A stretch of DNA of 64,000 nucleotides from Azospirillum brasilense (lineage in GTDB: Bacteria > Pseudomonadota > Alphaproteobacteria > Azospirillales > Azospirillaceae): assembly GCF_003349955.1 (NCBI RefSeq), contig NZ_QLKQ01000042.1, positions 1 to 64,000 on the forward strand. Reading direction: 5' to 3'. The notes under the pieces were generated by a model. It had not been told where the DNA came from. It did not search any database and saw nothing but the letters and a program-made list of their open reading frames with translations. A program made the translations under genes and the position numbers. Each line of letters opens with the position of its first letter. Position 1 is the stretch's first letter. Below, one piece after another: positions 49,764-58,204 of this stretch.

Positions 49764-51167
49764 TCAGAGCTTGTAGGCCTTCTTCGCCAGCGTGTAGGCG
49801 AGATCCACCGCCAGCTCCGCGGCCTCGTCCTCCTCCAGCCGGTGCTCGGCGACGAGCCGGGCCAGGAAGGCGCAGTCGACGCGGCGGGCCACGTCGTGGC
49901 GGGCCGGGATGGAGCAGAAGGCGCGCGTGTCGTCGTTGAAGCCGACCGTGTTGTAGAAGCCCGCCGTCTCCGTGATCATCTCGCGGTAGCGGCGCATGCC
50001 CTCGGGGCTGTCGTGGAACCACCAGGCCGGGCCGACGCGCAACGCCGGGTAATGGCCGGCCAGCGGCGCCAGCTCACGGGCGTAGCTGGTCTCGTCGAGC
50101 GTGAACAGGATGATGGTCAGGTCGCGCTCGTTGCCGACGCGGTCGAGCAGCGGCTTCAGCGCCCGCACATACTCGGTGCCGGTCGGGATGTCGGCGCCCT
50201 TGTCGCGGCCGAAGCGCTCGAAGACGCCCGGGTTGTGGTTGCGGAAGCTGCCCGGGTGGATCTGCATGACCAGCCCGTCGTCCAGGCTCATCTTGGCCAT
50301 CTCGGTCAGCATCTGGCCGCGGAAAATCTCCGCCTCGGCCGCCGTGATGGTGCCGCGCAGCGCCTTCTCGAACAGCCGCTCGGCGTCGGCGTCCGACAGG
50401 TCGGCGGTGGTCGCCGTGGCGTGGCCGTGGTCGGTCGAGGTGGCGCCGCCGACCTCCTTGAAATACTGGCGGCGGTTGCGCAGGGCGGCGAGGTAGCCGG
50501 CCCAGGTCCCGGTGTTCTCACCGGACAGCGCGCCCAGCGTCTCCACATTGGCCTGGAAACCCTCGAACTCCGGATCGACGACCGGGTCGGGGCGGAAGGC
50601 GGTGATGACGCGGCCCTTCCAGCCGCTCTCGCGGATGGCGCGGTGATGCTCCAGGGTGTCGAGCGGGGACTCGGTGGTCGCCAGCAGTTCGATGTTGAAG
50701 CGCTCGAACAGGGCGCGCGGCAGGAACTCCGGCTTCTGCAGGCAGGCGTCGATCTGGTCGAAGATGCGGTCGGCGCTGGCCCCGCTCAGACGCTCCGTCA
50801 CGCCGAACACCGTCTCGAAGGCGTGGTCGAGCCACATGCGCGTCGGGGTGCCGCGGAACAGGTGCCAGTTCTGGGCCAACTGGCGCCAGATCTTGCGCGG
50901 GTCGCTCTCCACCGCCCCGCCATCCTTGCGCGGCACGCCCAGGCTTTCCAGCGTCACGCCCTGGCTGTAGAGCATGCGGAAGGCGTAATGGTCGGGCACC
51001 ACGAACAGCGCCGCCGGGTTTGGGAACGCCTCGTTCTTGGCGAACCAGGACGGGTCCGTGTGGCCGTGCGGGCTGATGATCGGCAGGTGGCCCACCTCCG
51101 CGTACAGCCGGCGCGCGATGTCGCGCTGCGTGGGATCGCTGGGGAAGAGGCGGTCGGGGTGGAGCAT
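49764..51167 (-). CDS. uxaC: Glucuronate (uronate) isomerase
   Basis: A 467-residue enzyme that matches the UxaC family along its length: MLHPDRLFPSDPTQRDIARR, LPIISPHGHTDPSWFAKNEA with the metal-binding His residues, WLDHAFETVFGVTERLSGAS, and DDTRAFCSIPARHDVARRVD near the C-terminus. It isomerises glucuronate to fructuronate and galacturonate to tagaturonate. It is read leftward into uxaA. An AT-rich palindrome at 51273 lies about 105 bases upstream, consistent with GntR control. Confidence 0.95.
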   Translation of the reverse strand: MLHPDRLFPSDPTQRDIARRLYAEVGHLPIISPHGHTDPSWFAKNEAFPNPAALFVVPDHYAFRMLYSQGVTLESLGVPRKDGGAVESDPRKIWRQLAQNWHLFRGTPTRMWLDHAFETVFGVTERLSGASADRIFDQIDACLQKPEFLPRALFERFNIELLATTESPLDTLEHHRAIRESGWKGRVITAFRPDPVVDPEFEGFQANVETLGALSGENTGTWAGYLAALRNRRQYFKEVGGATSTDHGHATATTADLSDADAERLFEKALRGTITAAEAEIFRGQMLTEMAKMSLDDGLVMQIHPGSFRNHNPGVFERFGRDKGADIPTGTEYVRALKPLLDRVGNERDLTIILFTLDETSYARELAPLAGHYPALRVGPAWWFHDSPEGMRRYREMITETAGFYNTVGFNDDTRAFCSIPARHDVARRVDCAFLARLVAEHRLEEDEAAELAVDLAYTLAKKAYKL

Positions 51168-51272
51168 CGTTCATCTCCGGAAAGAGGGATGCCGGACCGG
51201 GGTCCGGTGCCCATTTGAATGGGTGGTTCGGGTATGGCGCGGTGCCGCGCCGGTCATGCCCCGCACATCGGA

Positions 51273-51286
51273 ATATATTAATATAT
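51273..51286. promoter_or_regulatory. GntR operator candidate ATATATTAATATAT (uxaC)
   Basis: A 14-base perfect palindrome about 106 bases upstream of uxaC, followed by CAGTTCC. The ATATTAATATATCAG part recurs at 59095 in front of the kduD-operon GntR gene and, as TAATATATCAG, at 52905 in front of the aldo/keto reductase gene. Confidence 0.75.
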
Positions 51287-51362
51287 CAGTTCCGAATGCA
51301 AGGACTTTGTGCGTCCCGCCCACAATTCTGTCGCCGGAACGCGCAATTCAAGAGGGCGCCCG

Positions 51363-51797
51363 TCAGAGGCGGCGCGAATCGTGGGCGGCGAAGTCCACGG
51401 CCCGCGGGCGGTAGCCGCTGGTGAAGAGGGGGGAGGAGATCACCATGTCGGCGGTCGCCTCGTTGCAGGCCATCGGGATGTTGTAGAGCGTGGCGAGGCG
51501 GGTCAGCGCCTTCACGTCCACGTCGTGGGGCTGGGCGGTCATCGGGTCGACGAAGAAGACGAGCAGGTCGATCCGGCCCTCCGCGATCATCGCGCCGATC
51601 TGCTGGTCGCCGCCCAGCGGACCGCTCTTCAGCGAGGTGATGTCCAGCTGGGGATGGGCCTCCCGGACCAATCGGCCGGTGGTGCCGGTGGACCAGAAGA
51701 CGTTCCCCTCCAGCGCGTGGATGTTGGCGCCGAGCCAGCCGATGAGGTCCGGCTTGCGGGCGTCGTGGGCGACGAGGGCGATGCGTTTGCGGTCCAC
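51363..51797 (-). CDS. mgsA: Methylglyoxal synthase
   Basis: A 144-residue Mgs[61 protein letters not shown] with the catalytic Asp region, [20 protein letters not shown], and an Asn/Glu-rich CNEATAD. It converts dihydroxyacetone phosphate to methylglyoxal and phosphate. TATACTAGTATA lies 48 bases upstream, the same palindrome as elsewhere in the uronate genes, which places this bypass enzyme in the regulon. It is divergent from the GntR gene at 52055. Confidence 0.93.
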   Translation of the reverse strand: MDRKRIALVAHDARKPDLIGWLGANIHALEGNVFWSTGTTGRLVREAHPQLDITSLKSGPLGGDQQIGAMIAEGRIDLLVFFVDPMTAQPHDVDVKALTRLATLYNIPMACNEATADMVISSPLFTSGYRPRAVDFAAHDSRRL

Positions 51798-51844
51798 GGT
51801 GACGGTCCTTGCGGCTGTGCGCTCCGCGGTGGAGCTTTTTTCAA

Positions 51845-51856
51845 TATACTAGTATA
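51845..51856. promoter_or_regulatory. GntR operator candidate TATACTAGTATA (mgsA)
   Basis: A perfect 12-base palindrome 48 bases upstream of the mgsA start and about 200 bases upstream of the divergent GntR gene. It is identical to the palindrome at 48015-48026 and matches the core of the site at 60604-60617. Confidence 0.75.
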
Positions 51857-51949
51857 CTGTTGAGTGGCGCAACGCGCTTCCCGATGGGACAAACTGGCGC
51901 GGAACCGGGGCGCCGCGCGGGGTGAAGGCGTTTGACCCACCCCGCCGGG

Positions 51950-51959
51950 TATTAGTATA
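51950..51959. promoter_or_regulatory. GntR operator half-site TATTAGTATA (autoregulation)
   Basis: A degenerate version of TATACTAGTATA keeping the right half (TAGTATA) intact, in front of the GntR gene at 52055. It suggests autoregulation and makes an upstream ATG at 51965, only a few bases further on, an unlikely translation start. Confidence 0.5.
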
Positions 51960-52054
51960 TTGCGATGAAGGGCGGACCGTCTGCGGCGGGAACCAGCGGG
52001 TTCGGCGCCGGCATCCCGGAGCACCGGCGCCCTGGATTTTCCTGGCAGGAGCGG

Positions 52055-52864
52055 GTGTTGAAAAAGTCGGCGCAGACATCGACGGTGGATTCATCGACGG
52101 CGGATTCGGAACAGGCGTCGGGCGTCAAGGCGCGGGCCCGGCGCCGCACGGCGGCGGCGGTCGCCCGTCCGGCCCAGCGCGGCACCACCGTGGCCGCGAC
52201 GATCTACCGCGATCTGCGCAACGAGATCGTCTCGCTCCGCCGCAAGCCGGGCGAGCCGGTCGCGGAAAAGGTGATCGCCCAGGATTACGGTGTCAGCCGG
52301 ACACCGGTGCGCGAGGCCGTGCTGCGTCTGGCTGACGAGGGGCTGATCGAGATCTTCCCGCAGTCGGGCACCTTCGTCTCCCGCATCCCGCTGGGCGCCC
52401 TGCCGGAAGCCATTGCCATCCGCAAGGCGCTGGAGGAGGCGACCGTCCGCTACGCCGCCAAGCGCGCCACCCGCAGTCAGATCGCCAAGCTGCGCGCCAA
52501 CCTGGAACTCCAGCGCGAGATGGAGGCCGCCCAGAATTTCGAAGGCTTCCATCAGGCCGACGAGACCTTTCACGCGCTGCTGGCGGAAACCGCCGGCTAT
52601 CCGGGATTCTGGAACCTGACGCAGCAGGTGAAGGTGCAGGTCGACCGCTACCGCCTGCTGACCCTGCCGGTGCTGGGCCGCGTCCCGGACGTGATCGCCG
52701 AACATTCGGTCATCATCGAGGCCATCGCCAACAACGACCCGGAGGCGGCGGCGAAAGCCATCGACTTGCATCTGGACTATCTCCAGGTCACCATCGCCGA
52801 CGCGCAGAAGGCCAACCCGCTCTATTTCACCACCCCCTCGGAAGACGAGGCCGAGCCGGTCTGA
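52055..52864 (+). CDS. GntR-family regulator, FadR subfamily (uronate, copy 1)
   Basis: A 269-residue regulator with a basic N-terminal tail, a winged helix (EIVSLRRKPGEPVAEKVIAQ, YGVSRTPVREAVLRLADEGL), and an all-helical FCD effector domain with the conserved acidic/His positions (FHQADETFHALLAETAGYPG; AEHSVIIEAIANNDPEAAAK). It closely resembles the protein at 58201-59025, including the tail QGANP/KANP near the C-terminus. The start is uncertain: GTG at 52055 after AGGAG is preferred, and the next codon TTG is possible. It is the likely repressor for the TATACTAGTATA/ATATTAATAT sites. Confidence 0.87.
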   Translation: MLKKSAQTSTVDSSTADSEQASGVKARARRRTAAAVARPAQRGTTVAATIYRDLRNEIVSLRRKPGEPVAEKVIAQDYGVSRTPVREAVLRLADEGLIEIFPQSGTFVSRIPLGALPEAIAIRKALEEATVRYAAKRATRSQIAKLRANLELQREMEAAQNFEGFHQADETFHALLAETAGYPGFWNLTQQVKVQVDRYRLLTLPVLGRVPDVIAEHSVIIEAIANNDPEAAAKAIDLHLDYLQVTIADAQKANPLYFTTPSEDEAEPV

Positions 52865-52904
52865 CGCCGTTTTGCGCTCTTGGCTTTGGATCGTGGCTGA
52901 TTTC

Positions 52905-52915
52905 TAATATATCAG
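52905..52915. promoter_or_regulatory. GntR operator half-site TAATATATCAG (aldo/keto reductase)
   Basis: Forty-seven bases upstream of the aldo/keto reductase start, TCTAATATATCAGTC matches the right half of the uxaC site including the CAGT extension. The left half is degenerate. Confidence 0.55.
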
Positions 52916-52958
52916 TCACAATCCTCCCAACACCGCGCAAGACACCCAGGAGACCGCG

Positions 52959-53999
52959 ATGCAATCGCACTACCGCGCCGATCCGGCTCGCTACACCGCC
53001 ATGACCTACCGCCGCAGCGGGCGGAGCGGGCTCGACCTGCCGGCCATTTCGTTGGGGCTGTGGCAGAATTTCGGCGGCACCGACGTGTTCGAGACCGGGC
53101 GCGCCGTGCTGCGCCGGGCCTTCGACCGCGGCGTCACCCATTTCGACCTCGCCAACAACTACGGCCCGCCGCCGGGCTCGGCGGAGGAGAATTTCGGGCG
53201 CGTCCTGGCGACCGACTTCAAGGCCCACCGCGACGAGATGATCGTCTCCACCAAGGCCGGCTACGACATGTGGCCCGGCCCCTATGGAAGCTGGGGCTCG
53301 CGCAAGTACCTGACGGCCAGCCTGGACCAGAGCCTCAAGCGCATGGGGCTCGACTATGTCGACATCTTCTACTCGCACCGCGTCGATCCGCGCACCCCGC
53401 TGGAGGAGACGATGGGCGCGCTCGACCACGCCGTGCGGCAGGGCAAGGCGCTCTATGTCGGCATCTCCTCCTACTCGCCGGAGATGACTCGGCGGGCGGC
53501 GGCGATCCTGAAGGAGCTGGGCACGCCCTGCCTGATCCACCAGCCGTCCTATTCGATGCTGAACCGCTGGATCGAGGGCGGGCTGCTCAACGCGCTGGAG
53601 GAGACCGGGATCGGCTGCATCGCCTTCTCGCCGCTGGCCCAGGGGATGCTGACCACCAAGTACCTGAACGGCCAGCCCACCGACGCCCGCGCCGCCAAGG
53701 GCGGCACGCTGAAGGCGCATTTCCTGTCGCCGGAGAATCTGGAGCGCGTGCGCGCCCTGGACGCCATCGCCACGCGGCGCGGCCAGACACTGGCCCAGAT
53801 GGCAATCGCCTGGGTGCTGCGCGACCCGCGCGTGACGTCCGCCCTGGTCGGCGCCCGCAACGTCGAGCAGCTCGACAACTCGCTCGACGCGCTGAAGAAC
53901 ACCGCCTTCACGCCGGAGGAGCTGGCCGAGATCGACCGCCACGCCGTCGATGGCGGGCTGAACCTGTGGCAGAACTCCTCGAACGCCGAAGCCGGCTGA
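52959..53999 (+). CDS. Aldo/keto reductase, L-glyceraldehyde 3-phosphate reductase type (YghZ-like)
   Basis: A 346-residue NADPH-dependent AKR. The N-terminus SHYRADPARYTAMTYRRSGR and the sequence FDLANNYGPPPGSAEENFGR are characteristic of the YghZ/GprA branch, with the catalytic Asp-Tyr in FDLANNYG, Lys in STKAGYDMWPGPYG and His in YSHRVDPRTP. Family members reduce L-glyceraldehyde 3-phosphate and methylglyoxal. It lies beside mgsA and is preceded by a half-operator of the uronate type, so it is probably induced with uronate catabolism and may clear methylglyoxal. Confidence 0.9.
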   Translation: MQSHYRADPARYTAMTYRRSGRSGLDLPAISLGLWQNFGGTDVFETGRAVLRRAFDRGVTHFDLANNYGPPPGSAEENFGRVLATDFKAHRDEMIVSTKAGYDMWPGPYGSWGSRKYLTASLDQSLKRMGLDYVDIFYSHRVDPRTPLEETMGALDHAVRQGKALYVGISSYSPEMTRRAAAILKELGTPCLIHQPSYSMLNRWIEGGLLNALEETGIGCIAFSPLAQGMLTTKYLNGQPTDARAAKGGTLKAHFLSPENLERVRALDAIATRRGQTLAQMAIAWVLRDPRVTSALVGARNVEQLDNSLDALKNTAFTPEELAEIDRHAVDGGLNLWQNSSNAEAG

Positions 54000-54015
54000 G
54001 CCGCCGAAAGCCGAC

Positions 54016-54058
54016 ATGAAAAGGGCCGCGCCGGGGATGCCGGCGCGGCCCTTTTCAT
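54016..54058. terminator. Strong bidirectional hairpin terminator
   Basis: A 19-base perfect stem (54016-54034 with 54040-54058) beginning ATGAAAAGGG and ending CCCTTTTCAT, with a 5-base loop. The TTTT on the right side serves the rightward aldo/keto reductase transcript and the complementary AAAA on the left serves the leftward dctM transcript, which ends at 54072. Confidence 0.85.
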
Positions 54059-54071
54059 AACCCTGTGTGCA

Positions 54072-55355
54072 TCAGCGCATGAGGAGGTGGGGGAGCCAGA
54101 GGGAGAAGGCCGGGACGTAGGTGACGAGGAGAAGGGTGACGAAGAGGGCGCCATAGAAGGGGAGGATGGAGCGCATGACTTGGCCGACGGAGATCTCGCC
54201 GATGGCGCAGCCGATGAACTGGGTGGTTCCGACCGGCGGGGTGTTGAGGCCGAGCGCGCAGTTGATCAGCATGACGATGCCGAACTGCACCGGGTCCATG
54301 CCGTACTGCATGGCAATGGGCAGGAAGATCGGCGTGCAGATCAGGATGGTGCTGGCCATGTCCATGAAGGTGCCGAGCAGGAACAGGATGATGTTGATCA
54401 GCAGGAAGATGACCAGCGGGTTGGTCGAGATGCCCGCCATCAGCTCGCCGGTGATCTCGGCCACCTGATAGAGCCCCATGATGTACTGGAACATCGTGGA
54501 GACGCCGATCAGCAGCAGGACGACGCCGGTGGTCTTGACCGTCTTGGCGGCGGCGGCCAGGAAATGGTCCCAGGTCAGGGTGCGGTAGACGAAGGTGGTG
54601 AGCAGCAGGGCGTAGATCACCGCGATGGAGGCGGACTCGGTGGCGGTGAAGACGCCCGAGGTGATGCCGGCCAGGATGATGACGACGATGAGCAGGCCGG
54701 GGGCCGCGGCGGCGAAGGAGCGACCCAGGATCGACCAGCCGGGGAAGGTGCCGGGGGGATAGCCGCGCTTGACCGCGACGTAGTAGGCGGCACCGAGGTT
54801 GCAGACCATCAGCAGCAGGGCGGGGACGATGCCCGCGGCGATCAGCGCGCCGATGGAGGCTTTGCCGCCGGCGGCCAGCGCGTAGATGATCATGTTGTGG
54901 CTGGTCGGCATCAGCGCGCCGACCAGGGCGGCGTGGGTGGTGACGTTGACGGCGTAGTCGGCGTGGTAGCCCTCGCGCTTCATCATCGGGATCATCACCG
55001 CGCCCATGGCCGAGACGTCGGCGACGGGGGAGCCGGCGACGCCGCCGAACAGGGTGCAGGCGACGACGTTGGACATGCCGAGGCCGCCGCGGATGTGGCC
55101 GACCATGTTCTTGGCGGTGGCGACGATCTTGTCGGCGACGCCGCCGTGGAGCATCAGCTCGCCGGAGAAGACGAAGAAGGGGATGGCGAGGAAGGAGAAG
55201 ACGTTCATGCCGGACATCATCTGCTGGAAGATGACGGCGACGGGGAGGCCCTCGTAGAGGATGGTGCAGAGCGCCGACAGGCCGATGGCGAAGGCGACCG
55301 GGATGCCCAGGACGAGGAAGCCGAAGAAGCTGATGGAAAGGATGGTCAGTTCCAT
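54072..55355 (-). CDS. dctM: TRAP transporter large permease (hexuronate type)
   Basis: A 427-residue DctM protein with about 12 hydrophobic segments: MELTILSISFFGFLVLGIPV, VFSFLAIPFFVFSGELMLHG, TLFGGVAGSPVADVSAMGAV and INCALGLNTPPVGTTQFIGC. It is the permease of a TRAP system whose binding protein and context point to hexuronates. Its start overlaps the dctQ end by ten bases. It is the last gene of the leftward operon GntR-kduD-kdgF-dctP-dctQ-dctM. Confidence 0.92.
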   Translation of the reverse strand: MELTILSISFFGFLVLGIPVAFAIGLSALCTILYEGLPVAVIFQQMMSGMNVFSFLAIPFFVFSGELMLHGGVADKIVATAKNMVGHIRGGLGMSNVVACTLFGGVAGSPVADVSAMGAVMIPMMKREGYHADYAVNVTTHAALVGALMPTSHNMIIYALAAGGKASIGALIAAGIVPALLLMVCNLGAAYYVAVKRGYPPGTFPGWSILGRSFAAAAPGLLIVVIILAGITSGVFTATESASIAVIYALLLTTFVYRTLTWDHFLAAAAKTVKTTGVVLLLIGVSTMFQYIMGLYQVAEITGELMAGISTNPLVIFLLINIILFLLGTFMDMASTILICTPIFLPIAMQYGMDPVQFGIVMLINCALGLNTPPVGTTQFIGCAIGEISVGQVMRSILPFYGALFVTLLLVTYVPAFSLWLPHLLMR

Positions 55356-55885
55356 GACGGCGCGACCTCCTCGCCGCGGATGATGGCGACGACGTGTTCG
55401 ATGGCGAAGAGCACGATCAGGACGCCGGAGAGCACGAGCGGGATGTAGCGGACGGCTTCGGAGACGTGCAGGTTGGGGATGTAGTAGGAAGCGACGGAGT
55501 TGCCGAGGAGCCAGCCGTTGTAGGCCATGCAGGCCCCAAACACGCCGACGAGGGCGTAGATGACGATCTCGACCTTGCGGCGGATGGGATCGGGCAGCAT
55601 GACGAGGAAGGACTCCAGGCCGATGTGCCCGGCGTCGCGGACGCCGACGGCGGCGCCGATGAGGGTGACGTAGAGGACCAGCACGATGGCCAGGCTCTCC
55701 GCCCAGGTCGGCGAGTCGTTCAGCACGTAGCGGCCGAAGACCTGATAGAACACCACACAGACGATGGCCATCAGGCCGACCATCGCCACGCACATTCCAG
55801 ACCACGCCAGCCGCGCGTTCACCCGCGTCAGCAGGCCCGCGCTCTGCGGGGGGCTGTGATCCATTGCTTGCAGCTCGATTTCCAT
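55346..55885 (-). CDS. dctQ: TRAP transporter small permease (hexuronate type)
   Basis: A 179-residue protein with four transmembrane segments: MCVAMVGLMAIVCVVFYQVF, GRYVLNDSPTWAESLAIVLV, a cytoplasmic RKVEIVIYALVGVFGACMAY, and a C-terminal VLSGVLIVLFAIEHVVAIIR. The WAESLA motif is the DctQ signature. It couples the binding protein to DctM. It overlaps dctM by ten bases and is separated from dctP by a strong hairpin. Confidence 0.9.
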   Translation of the reverse strand: MEIELQAMDHSPPQSAGLLTRVNARLAWSGMCVAMVGLMAIVCVVFYQVFGRYVLNDSPTWAESLAIVLVLYVTLIGAAVGVRDAGHIGLESFLVMLPDPIRRKVEIVIYALVGVFGACMAYNGWLLGNSVASYYIPNLHVSEAVRYIPLVLSGVLIVLFAIEHVVAIIRGEEVAPSWN

Positions 55886-55906
55886 GCCGCCGGCTCCCCT
55901 CGAATG

Positions 55907-55948
55907 ACGCGGCGCCGCCCTTCGGTCCGCCGAAGGGAAGCGCCGCGT
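55907..55948. other. Strong hairpin between TRAP dctP and dctQ
   Basis: Two stacked stems, ACGCGGCG/CGCCGCGT outside and CCCTTCGG/CCGAAGGG inside, with 3-base bulges on both sides. It lies ten bases past the dctP stop and has no T run. This layout commonly keeps the binding-protein message stable relative to the permease part. Confidence 0.7.
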
Positions 55949-55958
55949 TCGACTGTGC

Positions 55959-56948
55959 TTACTTCGTGTCCTGGATGCGCTTCACGAGGCTGTCCAGCTT
56001 CGGTGTGCTCGCGAACTGCTTGTAGACGGGAGCCATCGCGTCGATGAACTCTTGCTTGTTCGCGACCTCGACGATCTGGGCGCCGGCCTTCACGACCACG
56101 TCCTTGGACTTCATCTCACGCTCGTCCCACAGCTTGCGCATGTAGGGGACGGAGTCCTTGGCGGCCTTGCGGATGGCGGCCTGGTCGTCCTTGGACAGGC
56201 GGTCCCACGAGACCTTCGAGAAGACCAGCACTTCCGGCGCCATCGCGTGCTCGGTCAGGGTGAAGTACTTGGCGGCCTCGAAGTGGCGCGAGGACTCGTA
56301 GGACGGGTAGTTGTTCTCCGCCGCGTCGACGATGCCGGTCTTCAGCGCGGTGTAGACCTCGCCGAAGGGCATCGGCGTGGCGTTGGCGCCCAGCGCCTGG
56401 ATCATGGCGACGAACAGGTCGGACTGCTGGACGCGGATCTTGGCGCCCTTCATGTCGGCCAGCGTCTTGTAGGGCTTGGCGGCCGAGTACATGCTGCGCG
56501 AGCCGCTGTCGTAGAAGGCGAGGCCGATCATGCCCTGGCTTTCCATGGCGGCGAGGATCTCGTCGCCGATCGGGCCGTCCAGCACGGCGCGCATGTGCTC
56601 GGTGGAGCGGAAGATGAAGGGCAGGGCCGTGACCATCGTCTCCGGAACGACGTTGTTCAGCGGTGCCACGTTGATGCGCATCATGTCGAGCCCGCCGATC
56701 TTCAGCTGCTCGATGGTGTCCTTCTCGGTGCCGAGCGCGCCGTTCGGGTAGACCTTCACGCCGAGCTTGCCGCCGGTCCGCTCCTTCAGGAGCTTGTCGA
56801 CGTACTTCACGGCCTCGACGGTCGGGTAGTCGGCCGGGTGGATGTCCGCGGAGCGGAAATCGCGGGCGACGACCGGGGTGGCGAGCAGGGTGCAGGCCGC
56901 GCAGGCGGCGAGAAGGGCGGCGCGGATACCGCGGGTCGAAAGATGCAT
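55959..56948 (-). CDS. dctP: TRAP transporter solute-binding protein (hexuronate type)
   Basis: A 329-residue DctP protein with a signal peptide ending near TPVVA, then RDFRSADIHPADYPTVEAVK, the opening seen in hexuronate-binding TRAP proteins (UxuP-like). PNGALGTEKDTIEQLKIGGL, GSRSMYSAAKPYKTLADMKG and AAENNYPSYESSRHFEAAKY follow. It binds glucuronate and/or galacturonate in the periplasm. The position between kdgF and dctQM in a pectin/uronate operon supports the substrate call. The ATG at 56948 follows CCAGGAGGACACG. Confidence 0.9.
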   Translation of the reverse strand: MHLSTRGIRAALLAACAACTLLATPVVARDFRSADIHPADYPTVEAVKYVDKLLKERTGGKLGVKVYPNGALGTEKDTIEQLKIGGLDMMRINVAPLNNVVPETMVTALPFIFRSTEHMRAVLDGPIGDEILAAMESQGMIGLAFYDSGSRSMYSAAKPYKTLADMKGAKIRVQQSDLFVAMIQALGANATPMPFGEVYTALKTGIVDAAENNYPSYESSRHFEAAKYFTLTEHAMAPEVLVFSKVSWDRLSKDDQAAIRKAAKDSVPYMRKLWDEREMKSKDVVVKAGAQIVEVANKQEFIDAMAPVYKQFASTPKLDSLVKRIQDTK

Positions 56949-57076
56949 AGCGTGTCCTCCTGGCGATTATTCGGCAGCTTCAGGCTGGTTCTTTGGTTTG
57001 GACGGTTGGGTCCGGGAGCCGCCCGGCGCGTGTTCCCGCGCGCCGGTCAGCGGGTGATGTCAAAGGGGTGATCTCG

Positions 57077-57412
57077 TCAGGCGAGGAAGTCCTCGCGCGG
57101 GGGGGTGAAGATGTCGAGCAGGACGCCCGGCTCCAGCGCCACGACGCCGTGCAGGGCGTTGGACGGCACCATGTAGCCGTCGCCGGTGCCGAGCCGCCGG
57201 GTGACGCCCTCGATGGTGACGTCGAAGGCGCCCTTCTCGACCACGGCGCACTGGACGTGTGGGTGGCGGTGCTGCGGCCCGATGGCGCCGGTCTCGAATT
57301 CCACGCGCACCATCATCATGGCGTCGTTGTGGCCGAGGATCTTGCGGCGCACCCCGGCGCCCAGATCCTGCCAGTCCACCGCCTCGTCGATCACGAAAAC
57401 GTCCGTGCTCAT
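57077..57412 (-). CDS. kdgF: Cupin KdgF (unsaturated uronate linearisation)
   Basis: A 111-residue single-domain cupin with the metal-binding cluster PQHRHPHVQCAVVEKGAFDV and a later His (PSNALHGVVALEPG), the size and motif of KdgF. KdgF opens the ring of 4,5-unsaturated galacturonate released from pectin or alginate, giving the linear keto form used by KduI/KduD. It follows kduD after 33 bases. No KduI isomerase gene is present in this window. The ATG at 57412 has GGGAAGACGAGG. Confidence 0.87.
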   Translation of the reverse strand: MSTDVFVIDEAVDWQDLGAGVRRKILGHNDAMMMVRVEFETGAIGPQHRHPHVQCAVVEKGAFDVTIEGVTRRLGTGDGYMVPSNALHGVVALEPGVLLDIFTPPREDFLA

Positions 57413-57445
57413 CCTCGTCTTCCCTTTACTAGTGCGGGCCACCCG

Positions 57446-58204
57446 TCAGCGGGCGAGCCAGCCGCCGTCCACCGGCAGGATCGTGCCGTGGACGTAATCG
57501 GACGCATCGGAGGCCAGGAACACCGCGGGACCGCCCATGTCGGCGGGCTCGCTCCAGCGTCCGGCGGGGATGCGGGCCAGAATTTCGGCGTTGCGGCGCT
57601 CGTCGGCGCGCAGCGCGCTGGTGACGCTGGTCGCGACGTAGCCCGGCGCGATGGCGTTCACGTTGATGCCCTTGCTCGCCCATTCGTTGGCGAGCAGCCG
57701 GGTGATCCCGGCGATGCCGCTCTTCGACGCCGCGTAGGAAGGCACGCGGATGCCGCCCTGGAAGGACAGCATGGAGGCGATGTTGATGATCTTGCCCTTC
57801 CGCCCGTTGCCCAGCGCGTAGCGCCCGAAGGCCTGGCAGAGGAAGAAGACCGACTTCAGGTTCACGTCCAGGACGGCGTCCCAGTCGGCCTCGGTGAAGT
57901 CCAGCGGGTCGTCGCGGCGGATCAGCCCGGCGTTGTTGACCAGGATGTCCAGCCCGCCAAGCGTGCCCACCGTCTCCTCCATCACCGTGGGGATCGGGGC
58001 GACGCTCGACAGGTCGGCGGGGATCGCGGCGAAGCGGCGGCCCAGTCCCTCGACCAGGGCGCGCGTCTCGTCCGGCGGGGTGCGCCCGGCGACCGCGATG
58101 TCGGCGCCGGCCCGCGCCAGGGCGACCGCGATGGCCTGCCCGATGCCGCCGTTGCCGCCGGTGACCAGGGCGGTCTTGCCGGAGAGGTCGAAGGGGTTGG
58201 TCAT
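57446..58204 (-). CDS. kduD: 2-Dehydro-3-deoxy-D-gluconate 5-dehydrogenase
   Basis: A 252-residue SDR of the KduD type: MTNPFDLSGKTALVTGGNGG IGQ, NNAGLIRRDDPLDFTEADWD, IINIASMLSFQGGIRVPSYA and ASKSGIAGITRLLANEWASK, with intact Ser, Tyr and Lys. GTILPVDGGWLAR closes it. KduD reduces 5-keto-4-deoxyuronate-derived diketo acid to 2-keto-3-deoxygluconate. The length matches E. coli KduD. Its ATG overlaps the GntR stop as ATGA, so regulator and enzyme are coupled. Confidence 0.9.
   Translation of the reverse strand: MTNPFDLSGKTALVTGGNGGIGQAIAVALARAGADIAVAGRTPPDETRALVEGLGRRFAAIPADLSSVAPIPTVMEETVGTLGGLDILVNNAGLIRRDDPLDFTEADWDAVLDVNLKSVFFLCQAFGRYALGNGRKGKIINIASMLSFQGGIRVPSYAASKSGIAGITRLLANEWASKGINVNAIAPGYVATSVTSALRADERRNAEILARIPAGRWSEPADMGGPAVFLASDASDYVHGTILPVDGGWLAR

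Noticed and set aside
51965..52054. Upstream ATG at 51965 as the start of the GntR gene
   Set aside because: It lies within a few bases of the operator half-site, lacks a ribosome site and would add a 30-residue tail unlike the paralogue.
57428..57433. ACTAGT just upstream of kdgF as a further regulon operator
   Set aside because: Only the 6-base core matches; the flanks are GC-rich and asymmetric, and the gene is better explained as part of the kduD operon.
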